In this document: positions 32,116 through 44,247 of the stretch, piece after piece
Layout of the letters: each line of letters starts with the position of its first letter
Position numbering within the stretch: the first letter of the stretch is position 1
Source: Melieria omissa
Lineage: Eukaryota > Arthropoda > Insecta > Diptera > Ulidiidae
Assembly: GCA_963971225.1 (NCBI GenBank)
Contig: OZ020269.1
Span: 78,158,450 to 78,222,449, forward strand
Direction of reading: 5' to 3'
DNA length: 64,000 nucleotides
Notes under the pieces: model-generated
The model's input: only the letters and a program-made list of their open reading frames with translations
The model's database searches: none
Told to the model about the DNA's origin: nothing
Translations under genes and position numbers: made by a program

Positions 32116-34439
32116 CCCCTAATATGTAATCAGTTTCGGTAAATGAAAGTTTTAGGCAATGAATGAAATTTTCTTCCAAACATTTCACAGGGACGCGTAT
32201 GGAATTTGTACTTTTTATGCCTGGAAGTTCATCCTTCGTCAGAATGACAACCAAAGTTTTTACCACACCTGATCAGTCCGAACTTGTTTGATTCATTAGT
32301 GAAGAAGAGGTTTTTTATTTTATCACACACCAAGCGAAATACAAAAAATGAATTTGCGACTTCCTTTTTAGTTTCATGTTGAAGGCAGATGATGAACTAG
32401 TACTAGTTTTATTTTCTATAATTGAAGCTTGTGATCGATAGAGAGCGATGGCCGCGTCCACATAATCAAAAACGGGATGCAAAGGATGTAATTAAAATCT
32501 AAATTGCAGAGCTCAGAAATTATCCTGCAATATTGAGACATTTTACAAGAATGCAGATTGAAACATTCGATTCACATTAATTGAAAATGCAGTTTCTAAA
32601 CAATTCCTGTCTTCATAATTATGTGTGTAGTGTGTAAAATAAAACGGCATCAAACTACTATTTTTGAAAAACAACGGTCCAGCTTTGGGTAACGAAACTT
32701 GATTTTCTATTATATTTCATCTTGTTTTCAGGATTCAGAAATATATTTTGAGGGGGGAGGTTTCAAGAGTAATTCTTTAATATTCCTAATATGCCCCTGT
32801 GTCCGCCACTGCATTTATTGACAACGGCGCTCGTTTGAAACAAACTTGTTGCATTCGATTTGGGTGGCCCGTACACGTTTGCGAAATAGCCAAACTTTTG
32901 TTAACCAGAATTGTTTTGAAAAGTAAAGTCATCAACCCGGCGCACAGTGTTTCGACTCCATACAAAATTGGGACAAAAATAGAAGGAGTGCTCTAAATTC
33001 GCTGAAAATTTGCAATCTGAATTATTTGGGGCTACTGACTTAAAAAATGATGTTTGTTTTCCAAAAAATATATAGCTTTAAAAAAAATCGAATATATATA
33101 ACCAAGTATGCTATCACCACCGAGCCCAAACCGCTGGAGCTATAATGATGAAATTTGGTCAATAGTTATATTTTAAAAAGTCAACCTTTAAAAAGGAACG
33201 ATTTTAAAAAATTCGACCTTGAAAGGCCGCAAACGGGGTGGTGAAGCTTATATAGACGGACATTGTGTTTTGGTCGGATTGTTTTCAAATTTTGTATATA
33301 TATACTCAAACAAAAATAACTAAATACGTATTTCAGCGCTTTTCAAAATTCGACCTTCAAAGGATGGAAAGAGGGTGATGAAGTTGCTTGAAAGAAACCA
33401 TTTTTGGTTTTATTTCCATAGAGCTTCACATACAGATGACACAGCTATGAAGATGCAATGCTATGATAAAATGTCGAGGATGAAAGAAAATAACTGCCAT
33501 TTTTCAAACCGTTCAGTTTATTCAGTTTCACTATCATCAAATATAATGTTTTTAATCCCACACAAACAGTTCAATTGAAATAAAACTATTATACAAATAG
33601 TTTTCTCCCATAGTTTTCTTCTTTATTGTAAACAAGTGTAAATAATGCAAGGTAATTTTAACAAAATTCAATTCAATTCAACTTTTCCATATTCTCCAAA
33701 AAATATGAGCATTACATCACACTTTATCAAAAAATTTTTTAGAAATGGGAAAAATAGGATAATATGGTTTTAAACGGGTTAAACGGGTAAGCCAAACCCA
33801 TTTTTATATAGAACATTGATGAATTGAGACATTGGATTTGTTAATATAGACATTTTCATATTTTATGAAAGACTTCCGTATGGCAACTCAACCTTTAGTG
33901 GGCGGACCATGCCCATATTAAATAACGACAGTGCTACTATACTTTTTCTTTACAGTTACATCACTTTCTGGCCGTTACAAGCTCCGTACCACAGTGAATG
34001 TACCGGTGGGCACCTCAATGTAGGGTACAAAAATCCAATTTTTTTTAGTTAGAGTAGTTTACAAAAATTCTATTATTTTCCAAGATCGCAGGAAATCGCA
34101 GAATTTTTTTTATTGATCCAAAAGAAGAAAGTCCATTCTATAGGTTTGCGTAAAAAAGTAGGTGTAATAATGCGCAATTCGACATTTGCGATCTACAAAA
34201 ATATATAGTTTTTATAGCTTTTAGAAAAAAAAAATGTGTTTTTTAATTAACGTGCATCCCCGTTTTTATTTAGCTTTTTTTCAAAATAGCTCCTGAAATG
34301 ATGTTTTGGACTCTTATAAGTGCATAGCAGTAACATTTTCTCCGATTGAAGCGAAAATAGTGTTTTGGTTACGTTTTCAATTATTGACGCTCAAAACTGC
34401 ATTTTATCATAAAACAATTTTTCTAGAATTTGGTCATTT
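32116..34439. other. Unassigned DNA with a possible lone hAT end
   Basis: TGTCCGCCACTG at about 32795-32806, preceded by a G-rich stretch and ATATGCCCC, looks like one end of an hAT element (CAGTGGCGGACA). I found no partner end. The remainder has two loosely related segments with AATTCGACCTT..AAAGG (33215 and 33346) and no supported gene. Confidence 0.3.
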
Positions 34440-35298
34440 GGAAATTCTCATTTAAAATTCGCGCGCTGTATATTTTTCGATATTTTAAGTTTCTGTAGGT
34501 TGGTAGCACTGTCCTTAATTACTATGCCAAAAATGAGCGCGATCTGTCAGACAGAGTCAAAATGAGTACCGTGAACAGGTCTCTTTGGACGTGCTTGATC
34601 GTGCCAATTCCGATCCAACTTTCATGGAACGCATCATAACTGGTGACGAGACATGGGTCTACGAGTACGACATGCAAACAAGCCAACAATCATCGGAATG
34701 GAGAGGAAAAGACGAGCCGAAACCGAAAAAACCACGCCAAAGTCGCTCGAAAATCAAGGTAATGCTGATTGTTTTCTTCGATATTCGTAGCGTGGTGCAT
34801 CATGAATTCGTCCCTGAAGGACAAACAGTCGGTAAAGACTATTATTTGACTGTTTTAAGACGTTTGCGTGAAAATATCCGCCGTAAACGGCCTCAATTGT
34901 GGAAGGATAATTCATGGATTTTTCATGACGATAATGCTCCCTCGCACCGAGCCAACATTATCAACGATTTTAAGGCCAAACATTCAATAAATACCATCGA
35001 ACAGCCACCGTATTCACCTGATCTTGCACCGTGTGACTTTTTTCTGTTTCCCAAACTCAAATTACCACTTAGAGGAACGCGTTTTGAATCCATAGAAGAC
35101 GTAAAACAGAATTCGCAGAGGGAACTCAAAGCCATACTGGAAAGCGCCTATAAAAAATGTTTTGATGATTGGAAGAAACGTTGGCATATGTGTATCGCTT
35201 CTAATGGAGCATATTTTGAAGGAGATAAAATAAATATTGATGAAGATTAAGAATTTTGCGTTTTATTTAAAATTTCCGGAAACTTTTCGGTCACAAGG
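34440..35298 (+). mobile_element. mariner deletion derivative, copy 1
   Basis: The right end AATTTCCGGAAACTTTTCGG..CACAAGG is intact next to TA (35299-35300). The left inverted repeat is largely lost. After the leader the frame (34585-35250, TTG start, no good ATG) encodes a mariner transposase without its DNA-binding half: TGDETWVYEYDMQTSQQSSE, VFFDIRSVVHHEF, HDDNAPSHRANIIND and YSPDLAPCDFFLF. The last two catalytic Asp residues are spaced D34D. The C-terminus is normal. The leader-to-coding junction is the same as in the copy at 39756, with a further 76-base loss in the leader. Confidence 0.9.
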
Positions 35299-35543
35299 TA
35301 TATCAAAAGGAATTTTTTAAAAATTTTAAGTTTTTTAGTCTCACGAAGGTTTTAAACTTTATGTATTGCCTTTACACAAATTTAAGGAAAAATAGAAATT
35401 TAACCTTGCGAAACTAAAGGTGTTTTTTCTTATGGTTACACTTATTATTTTAATATACCTGATTTTTTATTTTATGTTATAGGTTTTTACCGTCTGTTAA
35501 TGCTTTTGTTTTTATTTTGGTTAGGACTGTTCGCTAACTGTCG

Positions 35544-36900
35544 TTATTGAAATGTAGAGCCATTCGAAACCCGAAAATTTTTCGGGTAAACTTTATCAGG
35601 TCCTGGGGACTTGTAGTTTTCGAAGGAGGAAAAAGAAAACCTTACCGCCTCCTCCGTTACTACTTCTGACGCGGAAAACCAGTTACGTCTTTTAGGCCTA
35701 TTACCTGTGTCATTGACCACACAACTGCCCACCACAGTGGGAATTATCCTGCTTCCCGGAAAATGGGTCGCTAGGAGAGTGTTATAGGTCTCCGATTTAG
35801 AGGTAGTATAGGATCCATCAGGCAGGCGAAGAGAATCAAGCTTAACCGTTCGGTCTCTTAGTAGAACCCTGCACAGTCTTGCTGACTCATTCATACCTTC
35901 AACCTCATTACAAAAGTTTCTGAAAGAGTCCAGTTTGGCAAACCTCACTTTCTTCTTAAATTCCCTTTGGACGAGGTGATAGTTGGTCCAGTCATTCTCT
36001 TTTCGGGTTTTTAAGGCCCTATTCAGAAGCTTCCTAGATCGTTTGCGTAGCTTCGAAAGCTCGGCACTCCACCATGCTTTGCCTTGTCTGCTCGCTAGCA
36101 GCCAGTCAAAGGGCTCCTAGTTCCCTAGTCGCTTCTTCAATCTTGGCTGTAGTTCGGAGTTTTTTCAGGACTGGTATACGCTCTGTCAGAAGCTCACCAA
36201 ATCTGTTCCAGTCCGCCTTGCGAGGATTCCGTCCACCTGGTATCGACATTAGATCAATACCGAGTCGGAATTCGATGAAGCGGTGATCTGAAAGAGAGAC
36301 CTCCTCCAATACGCGCTATTGCATGATCTGATCTGCCTCTTCCTTGTTGGTCAGTGTTAGATCAATCACTTCTTGTCTTCTGCTTGTCACAAAAGTTGGT
36401 TTTTTACCAACGTTCTGAATCACCAGATCAGCCGACATAATGAATTCCAAAAGTCTAGTACCCCTAGGTTTGCATTTACTGCTACCCCAAACAATGTTCT
36501 GTAAATTCGCGTCGCAGGCCACTATGAGTCCCAAACCCCTGGATTTAGCATACTGGACGACTTCCATTAACTCCCTCGATGGAGGAGAAAGTATAGAATC
36601 ATACGGCAGGTAGGCCGTTACTATTACAGTTTCGACGCTGTTCCCACCAACCCAGTACTTCATTTTAACCGCAACGACATCTTGAGAACAGAATTGTCTA
36701 AGCATCGTGCATTTGATCGACCGCGGCATGATGATACATGCTCGCGGTCTATTATCACTCCCTTCGTGTTGAAGGATTTGTCCCCACGTAATGGTACCCA
36801 GACCACAAATACGCTTATATCACACCCATGGCTCTTGGATTAATATTATTTGAGGACATGTTTGCAGTTTCGCATGCCTGCTGCATAGCAGGACAGTAGA
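35544..36900 (-). pseudogene. LINE ORF2 relic (endonuclease to start of reverse transcriptase)
   Basis: Broken frames on the minus strand give, in order, INLMHSKSS, ILIQEPWV with a stop after it, VIVTAYLPYDS, GLIVACDANLQNIVWGSS, KPTFVTSRRQEVIDLTLTN, EEVSLSDHRFIEF and finally SFENYKSPGPDKVYP, the beginning of a reverse transcriptase. The rest of the RT is missing. The endonuclease style is that of the jockey superfamily (LOA-like). Because the missing part is the 3' portion, this is a secondary deletion or a break by other DNA, not ordinary 5' truncation. Confidence 0.85.
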
Positions 36901-37083
36901 CGATTTGCTATGCATCAAGTTGATCTACGTGATAATAATTTCAGTCATGTCAGGGACTGAAACCACACCACCAGGTGTGCATCGACTTATTTGTTGACAG
37001 CCGATAAATTCCTGGTTAGCGAGTATATTCGCCATAGACTCGTGTCCACACCTGCGTTCTGGGCACGGATACGTGGGAGGATC

Positions 37084-38202
37084 TCACTTGGTTTGGAGAA
37101 TACCCGGTATCCAGGCTGAAGCCCTTACCAACCTGATGCTATTTCCGTCCGTGAGCACGAACTTACTCTTTTCACAGGCTGGCATCTTCGCTACGACTTT
37201 TTCCAGCCATTCTCGAGAAACCGCGTTGGAGCATTGCACCTTAATGATGCCGTTTTCAACGCGCTTTCCTTCGAACATCGGTGTTTCTTTCGAATCACCG
37301 ATTGCCTTCCAAAGGTAGGAGTCGAAAAAGTCTTTCTGTCCTTTGGACAATAGACCATTTCCTTTGTCGGTATGTATCTCAACCATCATCGCTTTGGCAG
37401 CCGCTTCCGCGAAAGTGGCATCAGAGGTGGATGGCTGAGTGGCATCCGACATTTTCCGGGATCCTGCAGCCGTCTCCATTTCAGTAGACGGCTGACCTGT
37501 AGACTCCTGCATCGAACGTGCCGGCACGTCCGATTTCGGTCCAAGAACCTTCCTCCTCTTTGCCTTGCTACTCTTCACATCCGAGTGCTCAGACCCCAGA
37601 GCGGCCTCAGAAGAGTGTGCCATAGCAGACAAGCCAACGCCCGTTCTGTCACGCTTTTCTGTGGCCATCACAGGTGTTGAGGTTGGCAAAACTTGAGTAC
37701 TTGCCGCTGCTTTCACGGCAGCTTTTCTCTTCTTCTGCCTCCTCCTTTTGCGCTGTCTGACAGACAGCTCTTCATCTGCCTTCGAACCCTGGATGCCAGC
37801 AACCTCCTTACCGGCACTCTCCTGGTTCGCACCAGGTTTAGCCGTTTTCGGAGATACGCATGGTACCCGAATTCGACTCGTTGAAGTAGGTGGGCTATCT
37901 AACAACTCCACATCTCCATCAACCTTGACGGCTGACTTTGATGCTTCTGACATTAGTCTGTCCACATTCTCCTCCAACAGTAGGCTCTCCATTGATATAG
38001 TCAATGTGCCATCGTCCACCGTTAGTAATTTGCTTCCTCCGGGACCCTGGGTGTCAGTCTCGGTCATAAGGAAAGGTGAGCTTTGGGTATGCACATCCAA
38101 TGCCCAAGCCGCCGATGGATCGGCGGGAGGATTCCCAGAAGTCTGGTTACCCCGTGCAGAAACACCAGGAGTAGGCTTCACCATGGAAAAGGGGGGTTGC
38201 AT
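37084..38202 (-). CDS. LINE ORF1 (gag-like RNA-binding protein), open frame
   Basis: First ATG at 38202 gives 372 residues; the frame is open 14 codons further upstream from a GTG. The N-terminal half is low-complexity, Ser/Thr/Pro-rich and contains a basic RQRKRRRQKKRKAAVKAA segment, probably nucleic-acid binding or nuclear. The C-terminal ~110 residues (FAEAAAKAMMVEIHTD to VRASAWIPGIL) resemble the conserved domain at the end of ORF1 in LOA/jockey-type LINEs, from memory. It lies upstream of the broken ORF2 in the normal ORF1-ORF2 order. The frame is intact although the element is dead. Confidence 0.8.
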   Translation of the reverse strand: MQPPFSMVKPTPGVSARGNQTSGNPPADPSAAWALDVHTQSSPFLMTETDTQGPGGSKLLTVDDGTLTISMESLLLEENVDRLMSEASKSAVKVDGDVELLDSPPTSTSRIRVPCVSPKTAKPGANQESAGKEVAGIQGSKADEELSVRQRKRRRQKKRKAAVKAAASTQVLPTSTPVMATEKRDRTGVGLSAMAHSSEAALGSEHSDVKSSKAKRRKVLGPKSDVPARSMQESTGQPSTEMETAAGSRKMSDATQPSTSDATFAEAAAKAMMVEIHTDKGNGLLSKGQKDFFDSYLWKAIGDSKETPMFEGKRVENGIIKVQCSNAVSREWLEKVVAKMPACEKSKFVLTDGNSIRLVRASAWIPGILQTK

Positions 38203-38649
38203 TTTATACCTACTGCCAGGTGAAAGGAAAAACTGCCGCCCCACTGGAGTCAGACGCAGACCAGGTGCTGCCCATTGTGGGAACTGACGCCCCTGGATTT
38301 TAGGTAGAGATAGAGAAGTGACGGGAAGCAGAGGGATAGGTTTGAGGGAGGTTTGGGTAGATGGTAGCGCTTAGTTCGTACTCCCCGGCTGCCCGTCTGA
38401 CACGGTTGAACCCACCGGACATGACCGAAACATAGTTCGACCATGCCCATTAGCATGGCCAGGCCGGATGCTCGTAACTAAGCCCCGCACCGCGACAAGG
38501 TGGCTACCAAGCAGGGGGAAAACCAAGTGTGTGCTCGTACGTAAATGGAACACACATTGCAATAAAAATATGTGTTTTGTTTTGCTTGTTTCGGGGTGTG
38601 CTGCCTCATAAGCGGCAATGTGCTGTCGTTTTATCAAACCAAACATAAC

Positions 38650-39190
38650 GATTTGTTTTCAGCCTAGGCCAAGTGAACTTAAGCTGCGAAAACTCAATTT
38701 TTAATGGATCTTATTACAGAATTATGTTTATTGGCGCTAAATAAACGTAATTCTTTGAAGCAAGTCATAGTTACAAAAGTTATCAGGATGAACATCTTGG
38801 ATGATATCGTCGTCCGTTCGATGAACTATGCATAGAACTATGCATGTACGTTTAGGAGAAGCATTATTCAAGTAGATTTAATTAGTTTAGAAAAAAACTA
38901 TTAAGAATAGCGGCAACGAACTCTGACGGGAAATAGTACAAAAGGCCACTGAAAATTGTATACATAAATAGTCTAATGTGCTGTACAATTGCATTATTTT
39001 GCTTCCAAAGTTGCTTAGACTTAGCGATAAATTTCCACAAATAAAATCATTAAAGTCACGCAACCATGCCTTCACAAATGCAACACACACACATACAGCA
39101 AGTTAGGTAAAAACTGTTTTCGTTAAAAATACACCAAGGCATAGACTCATTACTGAAGTTATTAATGAAATAATTAATAATAATAATAAT
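38650..39190. other. Unassigned intergenic DNA
   Basis: A+T-rich. A (TAA)n run near 39172-39194 is the SINE tail of the next feature. Confidence 0.4.
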
Positions 39191-39193
39191 AAT

Positions 39194-39514
39194 TGATTGG
39201 CACGACAGCCCGCTTACGCGAGACTAAGGCCTAGCTTCCCGCAACCACCCGTGTTGTGCGTGTGAATTTTGTACGCGGATGGAAGGGACCTACAGTTTTA
39301 TGTCGGTTCCGAACGGCAGGTTGGGAGCTTTTTCATAGGCAATTTTTACTCTCAGAGGTTTGCCATTTCCAGCTGAGAAGACAGCCACCGAAAAAGAAAT
39401 CGAGTTTCCCGTTATTTTTTTTTTTAGGTGTTACTACATGCAGAATTCGAACTTGCGTTGCTCTGCATGCGACTCGCTGGACCGCGCACTAACCAACTGA
39501 GCCACGGCGGCTGC
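39194..39514 (-). mobile_element. SINE (family 2), full copy
   Basis: Minus-strand copy nearly identical to 19369-19687, with head GGCAGCCGCCGTGGCTCAG and 3' end CTGTCGTGCCAATCA plus a (TTA)n tail. The target duplication AATGAAATAATTAA is present at about 39166-39179 and again immediately after the head (from about 39519). Confidence 0.92.
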
Positions 39515-39755
39515 CATGAATGAAATAATTAAAAACAACAAATAACATAACGAGTAAGGATAGTTAAACACTTTTGAGTAAATACAGTATCCGCTAGTGA
39601 GTCTGGACCGCCCATTGAAACTTGTATTGAAACTTGTATTGAAAATTTTGATCAAACGAACTTCGGGAACAATTTTAGTTATGAATCTGAATATAAACAT
39701 TTCTCCAGTTATTACCCTTTAAGCTAGTGCTGCTCTTTTCTCTTTTAAATATATA

Positions 39756-40552
39756 CCTTGTGACCGAAAAGTTTCCGGAAATTCTCATTTAAAATTCGCG
39801 CGCTGTATATTTTTCGATATTTTAAGTTTCTGTAGGTTGGTAGCACTGTCCTTAATTACTATGCCAAAAATGAGCGCGATCTGTCAGACAGTTTGTTTAC
39901 GGCAGCTGTTGAAACCAGTTCACCTCAGTAGTGCGTTGCGATTTTGTTGAGAATTTTCTTCAAAATGAGTACCGTGAACAGGTCTCTTTGGACGTGCTTG
40001 ATCGTGCCAATTCCGATCCAACTTTCATGGAACGCATCATAACTGGTGACGAGACATGGGTCTACGAGTACGACATGCAAACAAGCCAACAATCATCGGA
40101 ATGGAGAGGAAAAGAAACCGAAAAAACCACGCCAAAGTCGCTCGAAAATCAAGGTAATGCTGATTGTTTTCTTCGATATTCGTGGTGTGGTGCGTCATGA
40201 ATTCGTCCTTGAAGGACAAACAGTCGGTAAAGACTATTATTTGACTGTTTTAAGACGTTTGCGTGAAAATATCCGCCGTAAACGGCCTCAATTGTGGAAG
40301 GATAATTCATGGATTTTTCATGACGATAATGACGAACAGCCACCGTATTCACAGAATTCACAGAATTCGCAGAGGGAACTCAAAGCCATACCGGAAAGCG
40401 CCTATAAAAAATGTTTTGATGCTTGGAAGAAACGTTGGCATATGTGTATCGCTTCTAATGGAGCATATTTTGAAGGAGATAAAATAAATATTGATGAAGA
40501 TTAAGAATTTTGCGTTTTATTTAAAATTTCCGGAAACTTTTCGGTCACAAGG
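39756..40552 (+). mobile_element. mariner deletion derivative, copy 2 (797 bp)
   Basis: Perfect inverted ends CCTTGTGACCGAAAAGTTTC with TA on each side (39754-39755 and 40553-40554). The leader is joined to the transposase at the same point as in the 34.4-kb copy, so both descend from one N-terminally deleted ancestor. This copy has further losses: a few bases after SSEWRGK shift the frame, and the segment from the second catalytic Asp to FESIED is missing, bridged by ACAGAATTC repeats. It is non-coding but has both ends. Confidence 0.93.
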
Positions 40553-40554
40553 TA

Positions 40555-41852
40555 TATTAACTAAATTTATGTATAAATTAGCAATAAATCAATAAAATGA
40601 ATAAAATACTTCCGGTTTTTATTTCTAACGGTAGCCATATACGATCTAGAAGAACTCAAACGTTTTTTGAAACAAAATTTACCAAAATATGAAAACTTTA
40701 AAGAGACGGATTCCGTGCTGTTTAGTGTTAATATAAGCTAAAGCTGTTTGAGTTGCTCACAAAGTAATCAAATATTTGATTTGTAAATGCTCTAAATTAA
40801 ATTTGATGTTCAATTGAGCCGTCAAGCGAATGGATATATAATCGAATAAATTTCCAAGAAGGGTTAAGGAATACCTATCCAAAAAAACGTCAGTTTTTTA
40901 TTTTTTCTATTTTTTGGTTAACTTTTGGTTTTTTCGTGTGTTTTCAAAAAGTCCGGTACAATAAAATTCAAAAGTTAAGGAGATGCATGAAAAATCGATG
41001 AATGCAGAAAACTTGTTACATAATTTATATTCTAAAACAATGTATTGGATAGCCATACATATAATACAGTATCAGTAACTATACGTAAAGATATATACAT
41101 ACAAACATAAACAAGTGCATTCGTGTATCATCTTTGTAAGTGTGCATTCTAGATAATTGGGTAATAACTATAGCAGCAAACAAAATTAAAATAAGTATTA
41201 TCTTATAAAGCATAAAGCTCCTGAATATAATATTTGAGCAGAACACACACACACAGACACAACAGAAACAAGAATTCTATTGTATTGTTGTGTACTAAAA
41301 TTGCAGGATATTTACAGAGACAGAATTGAAGCATGTATGTTATTATACTTGTATTATGAATAAATGAAACTGAAAATACAATTAATCGAATATTTATTCA
41401 ATAATACTTACAGTGGTTCTAATTGCTAGCACTTCGATATGACTGCTGCAAACGTAATTATCGGCAATCGCATTGAGAGGACTAGACCAAAACGTTGATA
41501 GCTGTTTTGCATTTTTCCTTTTTAATACAAAAACTCTGAAAAATTATATTAACAGATATTTTCCTATACAGAAAGGAAATGGGTTCTTATTGTCGAGCTG
41601 ACAATCAACATTTATAACACAAGTCAATTCTGTTTTCATCATATTTCAATCATATTCGATCACCATATCACTCAAATGACTACAAAATGGGTCAGTAAGT
41701 GAACTTAAAAGTTAACATAGAGGCCAAACTTATGTATGTAGGTACACATTTGATCGTTTTTGCAAAATTTTTTTAAATTACGGTTGCAGTTTTTTGTTCA
41801 ACGTGTAATAAATAACGTAAATATATTCAAGGTATAAAATTGCTGAAAATTT
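40555..41852. other. Unassigned intergenic DNA
   Basis: Contains a CA-rich microsatellite near 41246-41262. No ORF or repeat boundary is supported. Confidence 0.4.
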
Positions 41853-42029
41853 TCAAATGGCTCTATGGATATCATTCGTTCCACGCAGCCATTTCTGGAA
41901 CTCATATCCTGGAACAAATATCCTGGAACTCTCGTCAAATCGGCAAATTCATTAACGCCTAATTCAAATGTCACTTCACCGCGTTGGTAACGATCGTTAT
42001 GATCAACAATCACTTGCAGATTGCTGCAA
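41853..42029 (-). pseudogene. I29 (cathepsin-propeptide-like) inhibitor, 3' exon, broken
   Basis: Minus-strand reading gives NLQVIVDHNDRYQRGEVTFE, then LGVNEFADLT, the HN..Y..G and N.FADLT landmarks of the I29 domain. This domain occupies the active site of cathepsin L-type enzymes, either as their propeptide or as a free inhibitor (fly crammer, silkworm BCPI). After ADLT a tandem duplication of 14 bases (GTTCCAGGATATTT, about 41920-41935) shifts the frame. Beyond it the expected ending EFQKWLRGTNDIHRAI and stop (41853-41855) is legible in the shifted frame. Upstream, in the NLQVI frame, a TGA occurs within eight codons unless the acceptor CTTGCAG at 42024 is used. Confidence 0.7.
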
Positions 42030-42107
42030 GTTTTTCAACTGGTCGCTTGACAGTCATATATGACCTCAGAATCGACTCGTTTTCTTGTAGCAAACTCACC
42101 CTTTTAA

Positions 42108-43400
42108 CCTTCACACTGTCACCAATTTTTATATACGGAAACCGTCACTATTAACGTATGTTAATATTTTTCTTCTCATCCGTTTTATAAAGACAGTTAT
42201 CATTTTTTGAGCTAAGTTGGTAAGCAAAAACATAAAATGGACTGTGCTAAAAAGATTTTAGGTTCACGTGTGGAAGGCGGAAAAGGGATGAATGGGGTTT
42301 CAGCCCCTGTAATGTGGGCGAATTTGTTGCTTTTTTTAAAGAAATGCAATAAAAAGTGCATTTTCAAATATATTTTCATCAAATTTCGTATTTAAGACTT
42401 TTAGGTAATACTACATCACATATCCAAATTTGAACGAGATCGGTCAACTATATCATATAGCTGCCATAGAAACGATCGCTCAAAAATGCGATTGGTACAA
42501 AAGGGCTAAATTGGTAACAATTGGTGCATTTTCAAATATATTTTCATCAAATTTCGTATTTAAGACTTTTAGGTAATACTACATCACATATCCAAATTTG
42601 AACGAGATCGGCCAACTATATCATATAGCTGCCATAGAAACGATCGCTCGAAAATGTGTTGCATTGCGATTTGTACAAAAGGGCTAAATTGGTAACAATT
42701 GGTGCATTTGAAAACTGATAGTTGGCCGAACCCGTTCAAATTTGGATATGTGATGTAGTATTACCTAAAAGTCTTAAATACGAAATTTGATGAAAATATA
42801 TTTGAAAATGCACCAATTGTTAGCAATTTAGCCCGTTTGTACAAATCGCAATGCAACACATTTTCGAGCGATCGTTTCTATGGCAGCTATATGATATAGT
42901 TGGCCGATCTCGTTCAAATTTGGATATGTGATGTAGTATTACCTAAAAGTCTTAGATACGAAAGTTGATGAGAATATATTTGAAAAAGAATTTATGGCAT
43001 TTCTTTTAAAAAAGCAACAAATTCGCCCACATTGTAGGGGCTGAAACCCCATTCATCCCTTTTCCCCCTTCCACATGTGAACCTAAAATCTCTTTAGAAC
43101 AGTCCATTTTATGTTTCTGCTTACCAACTTAGCTCAAAAAATGAAAGTTGTCTTTATAAAACGGATGAGAAGAAAAATATTAACATATGTTAATATGTAA
43201 CCAAAATAGGGGTAAAAATTTTCATTTGTAAAAAAAAGATGGAAAAAATTAAATTTTTAGTTTTCTGATTACATATATAGAAAGAGGTTGACAAATTGGC
43301 CACTGAGCCGAAGCCGCATGAAAATCGGACTTAAACCCAAAAAGTTATAGCAAAATCAAAATTGAAATATTAACATATGTTAATAGTGACAGTGTGAAGG
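42108..43400. mobile_element. 1.29-kb fold-back TTAA element
   Basis: Flanked by TTAA (42104-42107 and 43401-43404), with ends CCTTCACACTGTCAC and the exact complement. Most of the element is a long inverted repeat centred near 42,720. Each arm carries TTAACATATGTTAATA, ACATAAAATGGACTGT, ATCCCTTTTC and repeated 120-bp blocks (TTTCAAATATATTTTCATCA, ATATCATATAGCTGCCATAG). CC tips with TTAA fit a piggyBac-type target preference; there is no ORF. It inserted immediately beside the I29 exon, within the presumed gene. Confidence 0.9.
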
Positions 43401-43404
43401 TTAA

Positions 43405-44247
43405 CATGGCGGTGTCCTAGGCGAGGGTCAATTGTCCCCGTCTGCATCCATTTGCAACTAGTCCAAGGTTAGTCCGAAGCAACCATTTTTCAAACCAGTT
43501 GCAAAGCGACTAGTTTGCGAACTAGTTTATTCTGGATTAGATTTCTAACCACTCGATTTTTGTGGAGAAAATAAAACAGTGTATTTTTTAATTAATTATT
43601 TTATTTTAAAAATATTTAAAAATAATAACAAAAAATTATTGCGAATAAAACAAGTATTGGTGCACGTAAAGATGAACTTCGACTTGTTGACACACTTCAG
43701 TCGAAACTGTTTGGGGTCTGACGCAGTTCAACATCCTGACTTCGCCTGCAATTAATAAAAAAATAAATTAATTAATAAATAATTACATAAACATAATTAC
43801 ATAAATTTATTAATACATAAGTACCATTCGACTGCTGCTGCAATTCGGTTCTTCACGCAACCTCGCAAAATTCTAACTGAAATCATTCAAGACAAAACGT
43901 GCAAATCGAGCGAACTTCGAGTCATAGAAACAGAAAGAAGGTAACATTTCTACGTTGTTGTTGTAACAAAAGCATCACAAGATCAGCCGTAACAGAATAA
44001 TGGTGATTATTTCACCTCTGTTTCGTCTTTCGTTTCGTTTCGTATTTTCATGTTTCTTCTCGCCTATGAACGCGCACGCAGAACGTGAACGATTAGACGC
44101 GAACTGACCGACATCTGCATCCGCTGACAGTCACTTGGACAACCAGTTGCCCAATTGACTACAAAAAACCAGTTGAAAGACCAATGAATTTTGAGAACTA
44201 GTTGTCTCAGGTCCGACAGGGTTTCATTTCGAGTGGTTAACACATAC
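43405..44247. other. Unassigned DNA within the I29 gene region
   Basis: Repeated AACTAGTT and CCAGTTG words occur at both ends (43440-43530 and 44155-44210). CTAACCACTCGA (43544) is mirrored by TCGAGTGGTTA (44230), so a decayed DNA element is possible. No middle exon of the I29 gene was found here. Confidence 0.35.

Larger units (their letters stand above)
35540..38600 (-). mobile_element. 3'-truncated jockey-superfamily (LOA-like) LINE
   Basis: Spans a leader (about 38250-38600, G+C-rich, with GGGGCTTAGTTACGAGCATC on the minus strand), an intact ORF1 and a frameshifted ORF2 cut in the early reverse transcriptase. No tail or target duplication was found, so both limits are approximate. Confidence 0.75.

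Noticed and set aside
37748..38287. 179-codon plus-strand frame
   Set aside because: Opposite strand of LINE ORF1; composition follows the real frame.
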